Assembly: GCF_910592395.1 (NCBI RefSeq)
Contig: NC_088313.1
Location: 16,322,437 to 16,386,436 of the forward strand
DNA: 64,000 bases
Direction of reading: 5' to 3'
Source of the DNA: Lineus longissimus
Lineage: Eukaryota; Nemertea; Pilidiophora; Heteronemertea; Lineidae
In this document: piece after piece, positions 1-8,659 of the stretch
Layout: each line of letters starts with the position of its first letter
Position numbering within the stretch: position 1 is the first letter of the stretch
Program-made: the position numbers and the translations under genes
The notes under the pieces: generated by a model
Databases searched by the model: none
Told to the model about the DNA's origin: nothing
The model's input: only the letters and a program-made list of their open reading frames with translations

Positions 1-1079
1 ACTGCCATTATAAGAAATGGTTTGTAAGAGTAATGTGTTTCCATCTCATAATTAGGGTCCCAGTGGGTTTCCCTGGGCCTACTAGAAGGACAGGAAGAGT
101 ACGATGCGTCATTTTCACACGCTCATGAAGTGAAAGGAGAGCAAAACATTCTCTTCTCCAGTGCGGTGTTAATATCATTTGTTTCCGACAGATGAAGTCG
201 CCGAGCCAGGCATTCATAATATGTGGGACACCCTTTGATGGGAATCGCCAAATAAACAAACTGGGTCTGCAACACACGACTCCTGTTGTGACTTTGTCCT
301 CCAAGAAAAAATTTGAGATGATTGCAAGTTAGAATAACAACCACGAATCTTTCTCATTCCAACTCCACGATAGAATGATTTTTGATGTCTTTACGATCCA
401 TAACTGGCGGGGTGACGAATGACACCAAGGCCAACTGTTCAAGGACCATGAAGTACGGTGATCATTTCACAGTCAGGGTTTCAAACTGGACAGTTGACGT
501 TCAAGAGCAACGCGTCTGTTGCAAAAAAGATGAAGACAACGGCAGCGCTGTCTCCAGGATTTGGAACGAAGCAACTGTAGGTTGTTCAGGATGTGCGATT
601 ATCTGAATCAGCAATTTTATTCTTTTCAAAGCAGTTCAAGTCTTCTGTCAAGCTATACTGATCCTTTCAAAAGACTGGTGATTGATGAGATGTATGATTG
701 CGGGAAAAGATGGTGAACCTATAGTCTAAATGACACCCCTTCGCTCGCTTTAAAAAACTCCGTCCAAACATCACAAGCAACACAAAAATCTCTTTCGAGT
801 GTGTAATGGTATCATTTGATTCCGACAGATAGCGTTGCCTAGGCAAACATCCATGGGTCGGGACACTCTGTATAGTAAAGATGAGACTCTGCTGCCCGAT
901 CACACACAGAATTTGATAACCTCATAGGGACAGCAGTATGTATAAGAGAAAACGAGTCTGCCTGACCAATATGCTGTCATCACACCGAGCCGGAAACTGC
1001 TGGTGTCAGAGGTACGACAAGGTGATGTATAGTTCGAACTTGGGCTGACTGAGAGATGTGAAGAGCCACGTCGAGTCAC
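1..1079. repeat. degenerate duplicated segment, no gene
   Basis: Two diverged copies of a segment of about 100 bp lie at roughly 140-240 and 776-876. Both contain a TATCATTTG-(T/A)TTCCGACAGAT core followed by a GGGACAC-type block. Short open frames occur on both strands here but show no recognisable domain and no consistent codon pattern. The pair looks like old repeat-derived DNA. Identity was judged by eye and is low, so the boundaries are approximate. Confidence 0.35.
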
Positions 1080-1660
1080 ATCTAGATCACTCGCGCCTGG
1101 CATGCAGCTTTGCCGTTCGGTCACAGGCTGACCTCATCGCCACACGCTGAAAGGGCTGTAACGGTAACAACCAGACGGACTCGGCCTGGCAGCTCCACCG
1201 TCTTGTCCAGACAGTCACAATCGACTGAATCATGGGACCTGGCCATTCCACCACGTTGCCACCACGGTGAGACAAATGAGACTGTCACACTCAGACCAAG
1301 TCGGCCAGGCAGTTTCACGGTCTTGTCAGCACATTGAGAGTGTTGAGACAGTCACAACCAAACCGAATGGAACCTGACAGCTTCTATGGGACCTGACAGT
1401 CACAACTAGATCGAATCGGATCTGGCATCGTTTAGCCACACGGTGAGAGGGCTGGAACGGCCTCACTCAGACCAAATCGGCCTGGTAGCTCCACCGTCCT
1501 GCAAAGACGGTTAGAGATAAGAGGCAGTCAAAGCAAAGCTGAATGGGACCTGGTTCTTCCACCATGTTGCCATCACGGCGAGACAAGTGAGACAGTCAAA
1601 AGCAGACCAACCTCCAGATGACAGTGTCACAACCGGTCTCATGACACTCTTGCAGCTAGC
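1080..1660. repeat. degenerate minisatellite-like block
   Basis: A GC-richer block made of imperfect, roughly 60-70 bp units. Recurring pieces are GACAGTCACAAC, CCGAATSGGACCTGG, CGGCCTGGCAGCTCCACCG and CACGGTGAGA, seen for example near 1158, 1213, 1285, 1348, 1393, 1465, 1526, 1595 and 1620. Units differ by substitutions and length changes, so this is an old array. Overlapping short ORFs on both strands are by-products of the repeat. Confidence 0.6.
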
Positions 1661-2349
1661 TGGTTATCAGATCTCGAGAGTGACCTGAGAGTAATTAACC
1701 ACAGGCAGCCTAAGACTTACTACGAAACTTCCTCATGTGTACATGTGTGTGCCCGAGCCGGACGAAACACACAAGGAACAGATTACTCGACTGCCATGGA
1801 TTTTGAAGTAAGAACGAAGAATAATTTCATTAACTGTTGAATTCTTAATTTTTATATTATTCTACAATTAGCGGCACTGGCTGGTAAATTCCTCGCCAAT
1901 GAAGACATGTCGTTCTCATGTCATGACAATTTTTCAGCATTGGAGTATTTACAATGTTGCGACACTTAGTTTTTGAATGACGGAAAGATGCGGTGAAACG
2001 TTTGCAACACAGCAGCAAGCCAAACGGAGAAAGCCTGACACTTCGATAACTGTAGCGGCACGAGAATAAGATACTTGATGAAATAGTTCAAACGATTTTA
2101 CGCTGTGGTTGAACGATACTTGGAGACTGAAGCGCATAGCGGATTTCCATCAGAATATGATGGACACGACATAACATACATGTACATGTAAAGGCGTGGT
2201 ATACCACAGTAAAAATATCACCTAGTACCAGCATTTTCCGCATCACATTACTTCTCTTGTGACCCAATTTTAAAGGTGCTCATTGGTCAATCCGTTACTA
2301 CGAGCAACAAAGCTTGGTTATCATTGGAAAAAAAGTCATAGTTTTGAAT
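1661..2349. other. intergenic, 3' flank of the lipocalin gene
   Basis: No gene, repeat or RNA is recognised. The stretch lies downstream of the stop codon of the minus-strand lipocalin gene and should include its 3' UTR. I do not see a canonical AATAAA on the minus strand close to the stop, so the polyadenylation site cannot be placed. Confidence 0.5.
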
Positions 2350-4437
2350 TCAAATTTCGTTGAAGGAGATGGTTGGTGGCCTCTTTGCGGACTGTGCCGG
2401 GATAAATTTCATTTTTGTTGACTCGGTCTCGGGTCCATCGCTGCAATTGGTCTGGTCCGTTCGCATCAGGAATTTCCTCGTGATGTTCAGTCTGTCGATT
2501 TTCTCGTTGATCTCCGCCAGGAGTTCGGCACTGAAATCTTCACGGCTTCGGCTCAGGACCCACAGAATTTCTGAAAAGGAATTTGACAAAATGTACACCG
2601 ATTTGAAAACCTCTTCACATGCGGAATTATTTATGAGTTTCTGACGGACACACCTCTTGGCAATTTAGGTGCGAGTGGTGTCATCTACGCGTCTTTCGCC
2701 TGCCTAGGCCCTCAGGTGGCGAACATGATTCTTCATGCGAGGTTTGGAGAGATCATTGGATCTTCTAAAAATAATTCACGGTGCACTACTTTCTTGATTT
2801 GGTAAGACTCTACGTACCCTTCCTCCATGGGAACATGGGGAGACCGGGGATACGCTTGTCCACGCATAAGTAGACAACACTGTAGTTCTCGTAGTCTGTG
2901 GCAAGGACCCAGTAGGGCGACTCAGGGCCTGCAACATACAAGCAATTCGATTATAAGTTGGTGGTCGTTTTGAGAATAACGCCCTCAAGTAACTATGTCA
3001 CGGGTTACAGTCCGACTGGTGAAAGAAAAGAATCAACTAACGGGTCATGAGTAAAAGTTGCACGAACGACGCACTCTGGGGGAATCGCTGCTGGTCATTT
3101 GTGTGAAACGTGCTGCATGTTGATTCATTTACCAAGTACAAACTTAAAGAGTAAATTAGGACGATAACCTCTAACGGAGTTCATATCAGATTAAAAAAAC
3201 CGCCGATGATTCTGAATATATTTATATAGGTTTACATAACAAGTGAACCTCAAAGACATCCAGTTTTTATTCTTAAAAACCTTTCACGGCAGTTAAAATA
3301 TGTTGTGAGACTTATTCAAAATCAATAGTAACATGATTTTTTGGTGTCACCTAGTACATTACTCAGAAAATGGTATATAAACTCCTCAACTTTGAAACCT
3401 ACCTCCCCCAACTTTTGCGATGAGTTTACTGGCATCAGCTGGGTCCGGTGCGTAGGCTTCCCCGAACGCTACGTTCTTTGTACCGAAAATTCTGAAACAA
3501 CCATGGAAACGACAAAATAACATAACGAAGTAGACAGGCAATTTAAAAAAGGCCGGGTCTATTTGGCAAGCCGCTCGCCGAACAGGCATCTTTTTTTGTC
3601 CTGTTTGGAGACCCCTTGCCAAACAGCACTAAAAAGCCACCCTGTTCGGCCAGCCGGGCTTGCCAAACAGGTAAAAATCTACCATGTTTGGCGAGCTGGA
3701 AACTTTACTTTAATATTAATGAGTTCGGCTCTCCATTCAGGACAAGAAAAAGTCGCTGTTTGGTAAGCCGGGCTTGCCAAGTAGTCACTTCCTTAAAAAA
3801 AAATATGTAATCGACGGCACAGAACTGGCTTTCGACACCGATAGGCGAATGTTTGTACTTACGCTTTTTCGCCAGTGTTTACCACCTTGATCTTTCCGTC
3901 AGGCTGGAGGGTGTAGTTGGCCCTTGAACACTTGTCTCCTAGTTCGAATAAGATGAAGTTTCTATAGTACTCGTACCAGATACCCATATACTGAAGAAGA
4001 AAGACATCATGAAAGGCCTACTCTGCTCGTTCGAAAAGTTTCTGTATTACACACTATGTCATGAAAAGGCGTTGGTCTAAACTTGGTGGCCGACGGGCGT
4101 TTGTGTTGACGGGGGTCTCGCGGCCCACATACAGCAGGACGGAGATCGATTGTGATTTGTACCGTATGATGACGAACATCAAGCTAAAAGCCAACAAAAG
4201 AAACCGGTGAAAAAGCGAGGTGTCTTATCGATCAATCTTGGACCTAGATTTCAAAACTTAAAGAAATCGTCATGAAATCGGCCTCTGGTTATTATCGCTT
4301 ACCTTTTGCATGTCGAAGTTAGCCTGCGTTGGAAGTTTGTCTCCAGGACAAGGCCCAAGCATGGGAATCTGGGACTGAGCCCCTAAAAACAGGACGGAAA
4401 GGACAAAAATGACCACTGCATACACTACAGACGACAT
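2350..4437 (-). CDS. apolipoprotein D-like secreted lipocalin, 5 exons
   Basis: Coding exons on the minus strand: 4437-4303, 3990-3863, 3491-3403, 2928-2818 and 2570-2350. All introns are GT-AG and the phases join into 227 residues. Residues 1-22 form a signal peptide (hydrophobic core VVIFVLSVLFL). The lipocalin GxW motif is G48-x-W50 (YMGIWYEYYRN), the second conserved region is T128-D129-Y130 (LATDYENY), and R162 supplies the third. Cysteines C30, C66, C139 and C197 sit where ApoD has its two disulfide bonds. Possible N-glycosylation sites are N70, N183 and N196. Known family role: extracellular carriers of small hydrophobic ligands such as lipids, steroids or pigments. The ligand here is not predictable. 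About 30 polar residues extend beyond the last cysteine. Intron 2 contains a foldback transposable element at 3551-3792. The start is the ATG giving the signal peptide. A 5' noncoding exon cannot be excluded. Confidence 0.92.
3551..3792. mobile_element. 242-bp foldback MITE, copy 1 (in lipocalin intron 2)
   Basis: A 242-bp insertion flanked by the perfect 8-bp direct repeat TTAAAAAA (3543-3550 and 3793-3800). A near-identical copy lies at 28957-29198. The termini carry TTGGCAAGCC near the left end and its complement GGCTTGCCAA near the right end. The interior holds more inverted versions of the same unit (CTGTTCGGCCAGCCGGGC, CTGTTTGGCGAGCTGG), so the single strand should fold extensively. No coding capacity. 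An 8-bp target duplication fits the hAT superfamily, but no transposase is present to confirm this. Confidence 0.8.
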
Positions 4438-4532
4438 CTTGCAAGCAAATGAAGCAAATTCATAGAATCTTACTAATATCGGCCAAAAGGTTCATGTACT
4501 ATTAGCCAATTACCAAAAGTACAGAAGACCAG

Positions 4533-4567
4533 TGAACAAAGCCCATCACTGGTCAGGGCCTATAAAG
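4533..4567 (-). promoter_or_regulatory. possible lipocalin core promoter
   Basis: On the minus strand TTTATAGG (about 4567-4560) is followed 30-32 bases later by TTCACTG, whose A at 4533 could be an initiator. This would give a 5' leader of about 95 bases with two short upstream ATGs. The TATA match is weak in this orientation and the call rests on spacing alone. Confidence 0.25.
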
Positions 4568-4569
4568 GG

Positions 4570-6320
4570 CAATGTAAAGTGCGTGACCTTTAACGAATTT
4601 CCAGAGATGTACTCTAGTGTATTTAAGAATTAGTTTTTGACGTGTTATCACTAGACTGTGTGAGCTTTATTTGTATGGAGGTGGTTTATTAGACGTTTTT
4701 TAGAAATGGCCTTCTAAGTGCATTCAAAGATTACGAACTATAGAAATCTCCGAAGTTTAAAGTGCATGAGCCCCAAAGTAAACCATATGCTTGTGGTTCG
4801 TACCAATAAGGGTTTAAAAGTTAGTTTATTGTGGCCCCCTACAAAGCTGTTTGATTCATCTTATTGAGCTAACTTGTAGTTACATTATGAACCTTTATAT
4901 TTGAGATATGAACCATAGCACTGAGGGCAAAACATATATAAAAATAATTTTAGGGGAATGGTTGGAAATCTCTGAGTATTTTTTCCCGACCTGATGCATT
5001 CATGATACGAGGTATACAGTTAGATATTCTCCATTAATCTTATGTTCTGTACACTGGGTCAGCAATTCTGCCAGATCTTGGTATAGAAGCAAATGGGCAA
5101 TCATAGGTCATTCTAATGACCAGGTCCGCAAAGCTGTCTCGAGAAAAAAGCAATAACAACGGTTGGAGAAGCAATGACACTGCGGAAAAAACGTGATAAA
5201 TCAATGTAAATCGCCTCATATCCTAGCTAAATCAAGACTAGTTGGTCTGGCACCATATGTGGCTTACTGGACTCTGCGCAATATTTCGCCAAAAAAGTAT
5301 TCTACGCAACGGTCCCTAGGTGACTTTTCTTATTTATAATACACAGCCTGTCCATCCTAGATCGTGGTTACATGGGGAGTAATCGTTGTAAAATTAGGCC
5401 AAACGCAAAGACAGTTAACCCGGGTACCACTATGTTTACGATGCGAACAAGCCGTGTAAGTCATTATCAGCATTTTTTTCATTGAACATTTGCGGGGAAA
5501 GCGTCACAGGGAGCAGCATTGAACCGTAAACAGGTTCACATCATATTCAGACAACGGCTTGCTCCTAAACTGAAACGTCGTCATCGTTTTCTTCTAATGG
5601 AAAGGAAATTCATGATTTTGATTTTTAAAAACCCGTATTCATAATGGAAAACACATCGATACTGATAATTGACACCATGTATCGAACTTGACGTACCGGG
5701 GTAAAACATAATGGTCGCTCCCCCATTTCGCTCGTTTCGTTGCGCAAAGTCCAGTAAGCCCGATATGTTGCTTTGTACTCGAGTTGTTTGGAACTTGGCT
5801 GATTATCGTCAGCCTTCTTCAAAAGCTATCTCAATGTACGATAGGTTGACGAGGGCACATACGATAGCACACCTTGGCGGTTTATTAGCATTCCTGTTAA
5901 ACATGGAGCTCGTAAGGTCACGTCCTGTCAGTGTGTACAGAGCTTTACGACAATTCTGTGGCCTATATATTTAGATATCGTAATGATAATCTTTTCACGC
6001 ACCGGGTGCTTGCCCATAAGGAGCTCGTGGCTTTGGCGTTTACAAACAAGTGAACCCTTTAGTCGAGAAATAGCTATTCAAACAAATATCGATTTTATCA
6101 AGAATTTCACAGTTACTAGTAAAAAATCATGGAGATTTCAAAAACCTCTGCCGTGCAAAGATATTCTGCAACACGTTTACAGAAGGCCTAAGGCCTAATT
6201 TTCGAAAATGTTATTGCTTCGAATTCCTATATGTCTTCATAGCGCTTTGTGCGACACCCAGAAGTATTAGGGTAGCAGGAAGGGTTGGGCGTTTGTGGTT
6301 TCTGAGTCTGAGGGGGTTGG
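4570..6320. other. intergenic, nothing recognised
   Basis: AT-rich sequence upstream of the lipocalin gene. Short open frames near 5625-6198 have no recognisable domains and no splice-supported continuation. No repeat family matched elsewhere in the window was found. Confidence 0.5.
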
Positions 6321-6323
6321 TGT

Positions 6324-6387
6324 CTGTTGACTGTGCTTTAAGAGAGACTAGGCATGGCGCCAGTCTCTCTTAAAGCACAGTCAACAG
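6324..6387. repeat. perfect palindrome, 26-bp arms, 12-nt loop
   Basis: Left arm 6324-6349 and right arm 6362-6387 are exact reverse complements (CTGTTGACTGTGC...GAGAGACT), separated by the loop AGGCATGGCGCC. The arm end CTTTAAGAGAGACTAGGCA resembles the terminal sequence TTAAAGGGAGACTATAGGCA at 6628. The palindrome may therefore be two fused transposon ends. The right half recurs at 6708-6768. Confidence 0.85.
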
Positions 6388-6410
6388 GCATTTGGTCTCA
6401 GTATTTGGGT
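6350..6410 (+). repeat. 61-bp direct repeat, copy 1
   Basis: This segment, starting in the palindrome loop and running through the right arm to AGTATTTGGG, recurs at 6708-6768 with one mismatch. A short open frame starting here (6354-6575, 73 codons) has an acidic stretch but no recognised domain. Confidence 0.85.
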
Positions 6411-6627
6411 TTTGATTGCCATGACTGTACCCCTGTAAAAGTCAGAGGAGGAGAAGTTTGGAATGATGAAAGCATTGAAGAAGAAGAAATGTTATTATAT
6501 ATTGAGGAAAGCAAAATTTATTATGAGACTAGAAGGCAGTGTCCTGACTTGATTATTTTGAAAATGGCAGTCTGAACACATTAAAAGGTGGAACATGGCA
6601 TTTTATCGACTTTGAAGTGTTCCGCAG

Positions 6628-6707
6628 TTAAAGGGAGACTATAGGCAGCAGCTAGGTAGGCAAGATAAAGTCATACAAATTTGCCAATAGGGGTCAGTCA
6701 TATCTCT
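6628..6707 (+). mobile_element. MITE-like family end fragment
   Basis: It starts TTAAAGGGAGACTATAGGCAG, runs through GCCAATAGGGG and stops at CATATCTC. The same two blocks occur at the ends of related copies at 7223-7415 and 36090-36256. Only about 80 bases of the element remain here, immediately before the second copy of the 61-bp repeat. Confidence 0.6.
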
Positions 6708-6768
6708 AGGCATGGCGCCAGTCTCTCTTAAAGCACAGTCAACAGGCATTTGGTCTTAGTATTTGGGT
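6708..6768 (+). repeat. 61-bp direct repeat, copy 2
   Basis: Copy of 6350-6410 with a single C/T difference. The left palindrome arm is absent here. It is followed by a tandem pair of CAGAATCAAGG at about 6771-6792. Confidence 0.85.
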
Positions 6769-6924
6769 ACAGAATCAAGGCAGAATCAAGGCAGCTCAGA
6801 GAGCAATGATTGAACGATGCTGTGGACAAGTCCAAGGATACTGCATCAGTCACGACCAACTTCTCATCAGAAAGCGTCACCACCAGCATATTCAATGTTC
6901 AGTTCCAACCTGTACCAGTCCAAT

Positions 6925-7058
6925 GCACGCCTGTCATGGTCAGCAGTGGTCAGCTTAGCGCGATATGGAACATTCTTCCGAAACTCAAGCGAGGGAAGTC
7001 TGCTCATTAGCCTATCTCGCGCACTGCTCCTTCTTGTCAAACATCGTAGTGAAATCGT
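6925..7058 (-). repeat. 134-bp duplicated segment, copy 1
   Basis: About 95 percent identical by eye to 8486-8619, with no length difference. On the minus strand one frame is open through both copies and reads LMSRLPSLEF-x-KNVPYRAKL-x-TAD-x-DRRA. In copy 1 that frame is open for 111 codons (7202-6867). No family is recognised. It may be a fragment of a transposon protein or of a duplicated exon. Confidence 0.7.
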
Positions 7059-7222
7059 GGTACAGTGGGGCGTCCTCGAGGATTGCAGCTGGTCGGACAG
7101 ACGTGAGGTGGAATGTGGGCGGCTGCACTTCTTCGTTGATGTGCGATGGCAGATAGCACAGTTGTTGCGTTGCATGACAGCTGAAAGTGAATGTGATATC
7201 ATAGAACTGAGGCGTTTGCAAT

Positions 7223-7415
7223 GAGACTATAGGTGAAGTAGAAGCAAGGAGTGAAATGGGCCATCTTCCAGTGACTAATATACAGAGTAAGGGCACTGGG
7301 TGTTGTTAGATTCAGCATTGAATGTATTCCTCGTACAAGCGTGAATAGTGTGGACATACAGTGAGAGGTGAGAGACCCCTATTGACTACTTCTTGTAACT
7401 TTATATTGGATATTA
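7223..7415 (+). mobile_element. MITE-like element, copy A
   Basis: Homologous along its length to the reverse complement of 36090-36256. Shared blocks in order are GACTATAGG, CCATCTTC-AGTGACTA-TATACA, TTCAGCA, CGTGAAT, ACAGTGAGA, ACCCCTATTG and a TATATT-rich end. There is no coding capacity. It is diverged, so an old insertion. Confidence 0.6.
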
Positions 7416-7437
7416 TATTAGTATTGAACTTCTAGCC

Positions 7438-7566
7438 ATGGATTATGAACAAATTGAAGTTGTAGGCATGGAATATGAAAAATTATTCAACGTTGAAAGA
7501 CATTATTCCATGAGGCTTTGCCGTGATCGCAAAGGACGCGACGCGATTGGTTCACATGCTAATGAG
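7438..7566 (+). CDS. possible isolated first coding exon, unknown
   Basis: An ATG opens 43 codons (MDYEQIEVVGMEYEKLF...GSHANE) that end exactly at a good donor, GAG|GTATGA. The composition is protein-like and unlike the neighbouring spacer, but I recognise no domain and cannot find the next exon. It sits directly behind MITE copy A, so it may belong to a transposon or be a chance frame. Confidence 0.2.
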
Positions 7567-7569
7567 GTA

Positions 7570-8480
7570 TGATAATGATAATTACCTCTATAATGCTACT
7601 TGGATAGCGACTGTGTCGTTGATTGCAACAGTGGTCTATGTCAATGTGTGCCTGTAATGTCAATGAAGTATGATGAGGTGATGACGATAGTGCAATTAAC
7701 TAGGTGGCGCATTTTAGAATCAGCAGTGAGCACTGTGTGTAACATGGTGGAGGCAGCGGAGATAATAACTGTGTCGAAAGTATTGTTATAGGGCCTTCCC
7801 TAGGCCCATGGGGTTAAATTTACAATCCACGATTGAAAAGACGTAGTTTGATCGCATTCAACTATAAATCCATTGAACAGTTGTGTTCCTTGGCTTTAGT
7901 CAACCGATGACCTTTTGTTGGGCCATGATCGGGGATTGTAAACTGTAAATGTATTATGGACTGGGAGACAGGGGAAACACAAGTGAAATAGACCAAAACA
8001 AGTGATTTTGGGGCTTTGGTTTAGACGCATGTCCCACATGCGCCATGCGGGATTATGCGGGATTATACGATTCATGTGAACTTGTTGACATCTACATGAT
8101 CTAGTGCCGTTATTGGTCATGGTACATGGTAGGCCTAATCATCATGGCAATATGTTTCAGGAAAAGCTCGGAGTAAAATGAACTGCCGATGAATAATGAT
8201 GTTGTTCATGTTTACCATGTTTACTATACATAGCCATAGGGTATGCACTGGCCAGTGCACTTTCTGCACGTCGTCATGGTCATGTACGTGATACCTTGCA
8301 TATTTTGTTTTTTGAATGCGCATGCTTTTTGGGCAAAATCACTTGTACCAACACTAATGAATAATGTCTTCTTATCCCTATGACTCCATACACAGTGAGG
8401 GCATTGTCCCATTCCCATCAAATGGTAACTTATTGTACCGTATTAGGGTGGAAGTTGGTGAGCAGATAGTGAGATACCTA
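7570..8480. other. intergenic, nothing recognised
   Basis: Spacer between the MITE copy and the second 134-bp segment. Short frames on both strands lack domains. The sequence CATGTTTACCATGTTTAC near 8206 is a local imperfect tandem. Confidence 0.45.
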
Positions 8481-8485
8481 CCGCT

Positions 8486-8619
8486 GCACGCCTGTCATAA
8501 TCAGCAGTGATGAGCTTAGCGCGATATGGAACATTCTTCAGAAACTCAAGCGAGGGAAGTCTGCTCATTAGCATATCTCGCGCACTGCTCCTTATTGTCA
8601 AACATCGTAGTGAAATCGT
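8486..8619 (-). repeat. 134-bp duplicated segment, copy 2
   Basis: Second copy of 6925-7058. On the minus strand the shared open frame continues to GCAGCG, which is followed at once by GTAGGT, a plausible splice donor (about 8480). Copy 1 lacks this donor. Confidence 0.7.
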
Positions 8620-8626
8620 AATGGAA

Positions 8627-8651
8627 AACGTCTGGCTTTGCGCCAGACGTT
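8627..8651. repeat. perfect short hairpin
   Basis: AACGTCTGGC and GCCAGACGTT are exact 10-bp complements around a five-base loop, TTTGC. It stands just after the second 134-bp segment. The function is unknown. It could be the remnant of an element end. Confidence 0.6.
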
Positions 8652-8659
8652 GAGACTAA

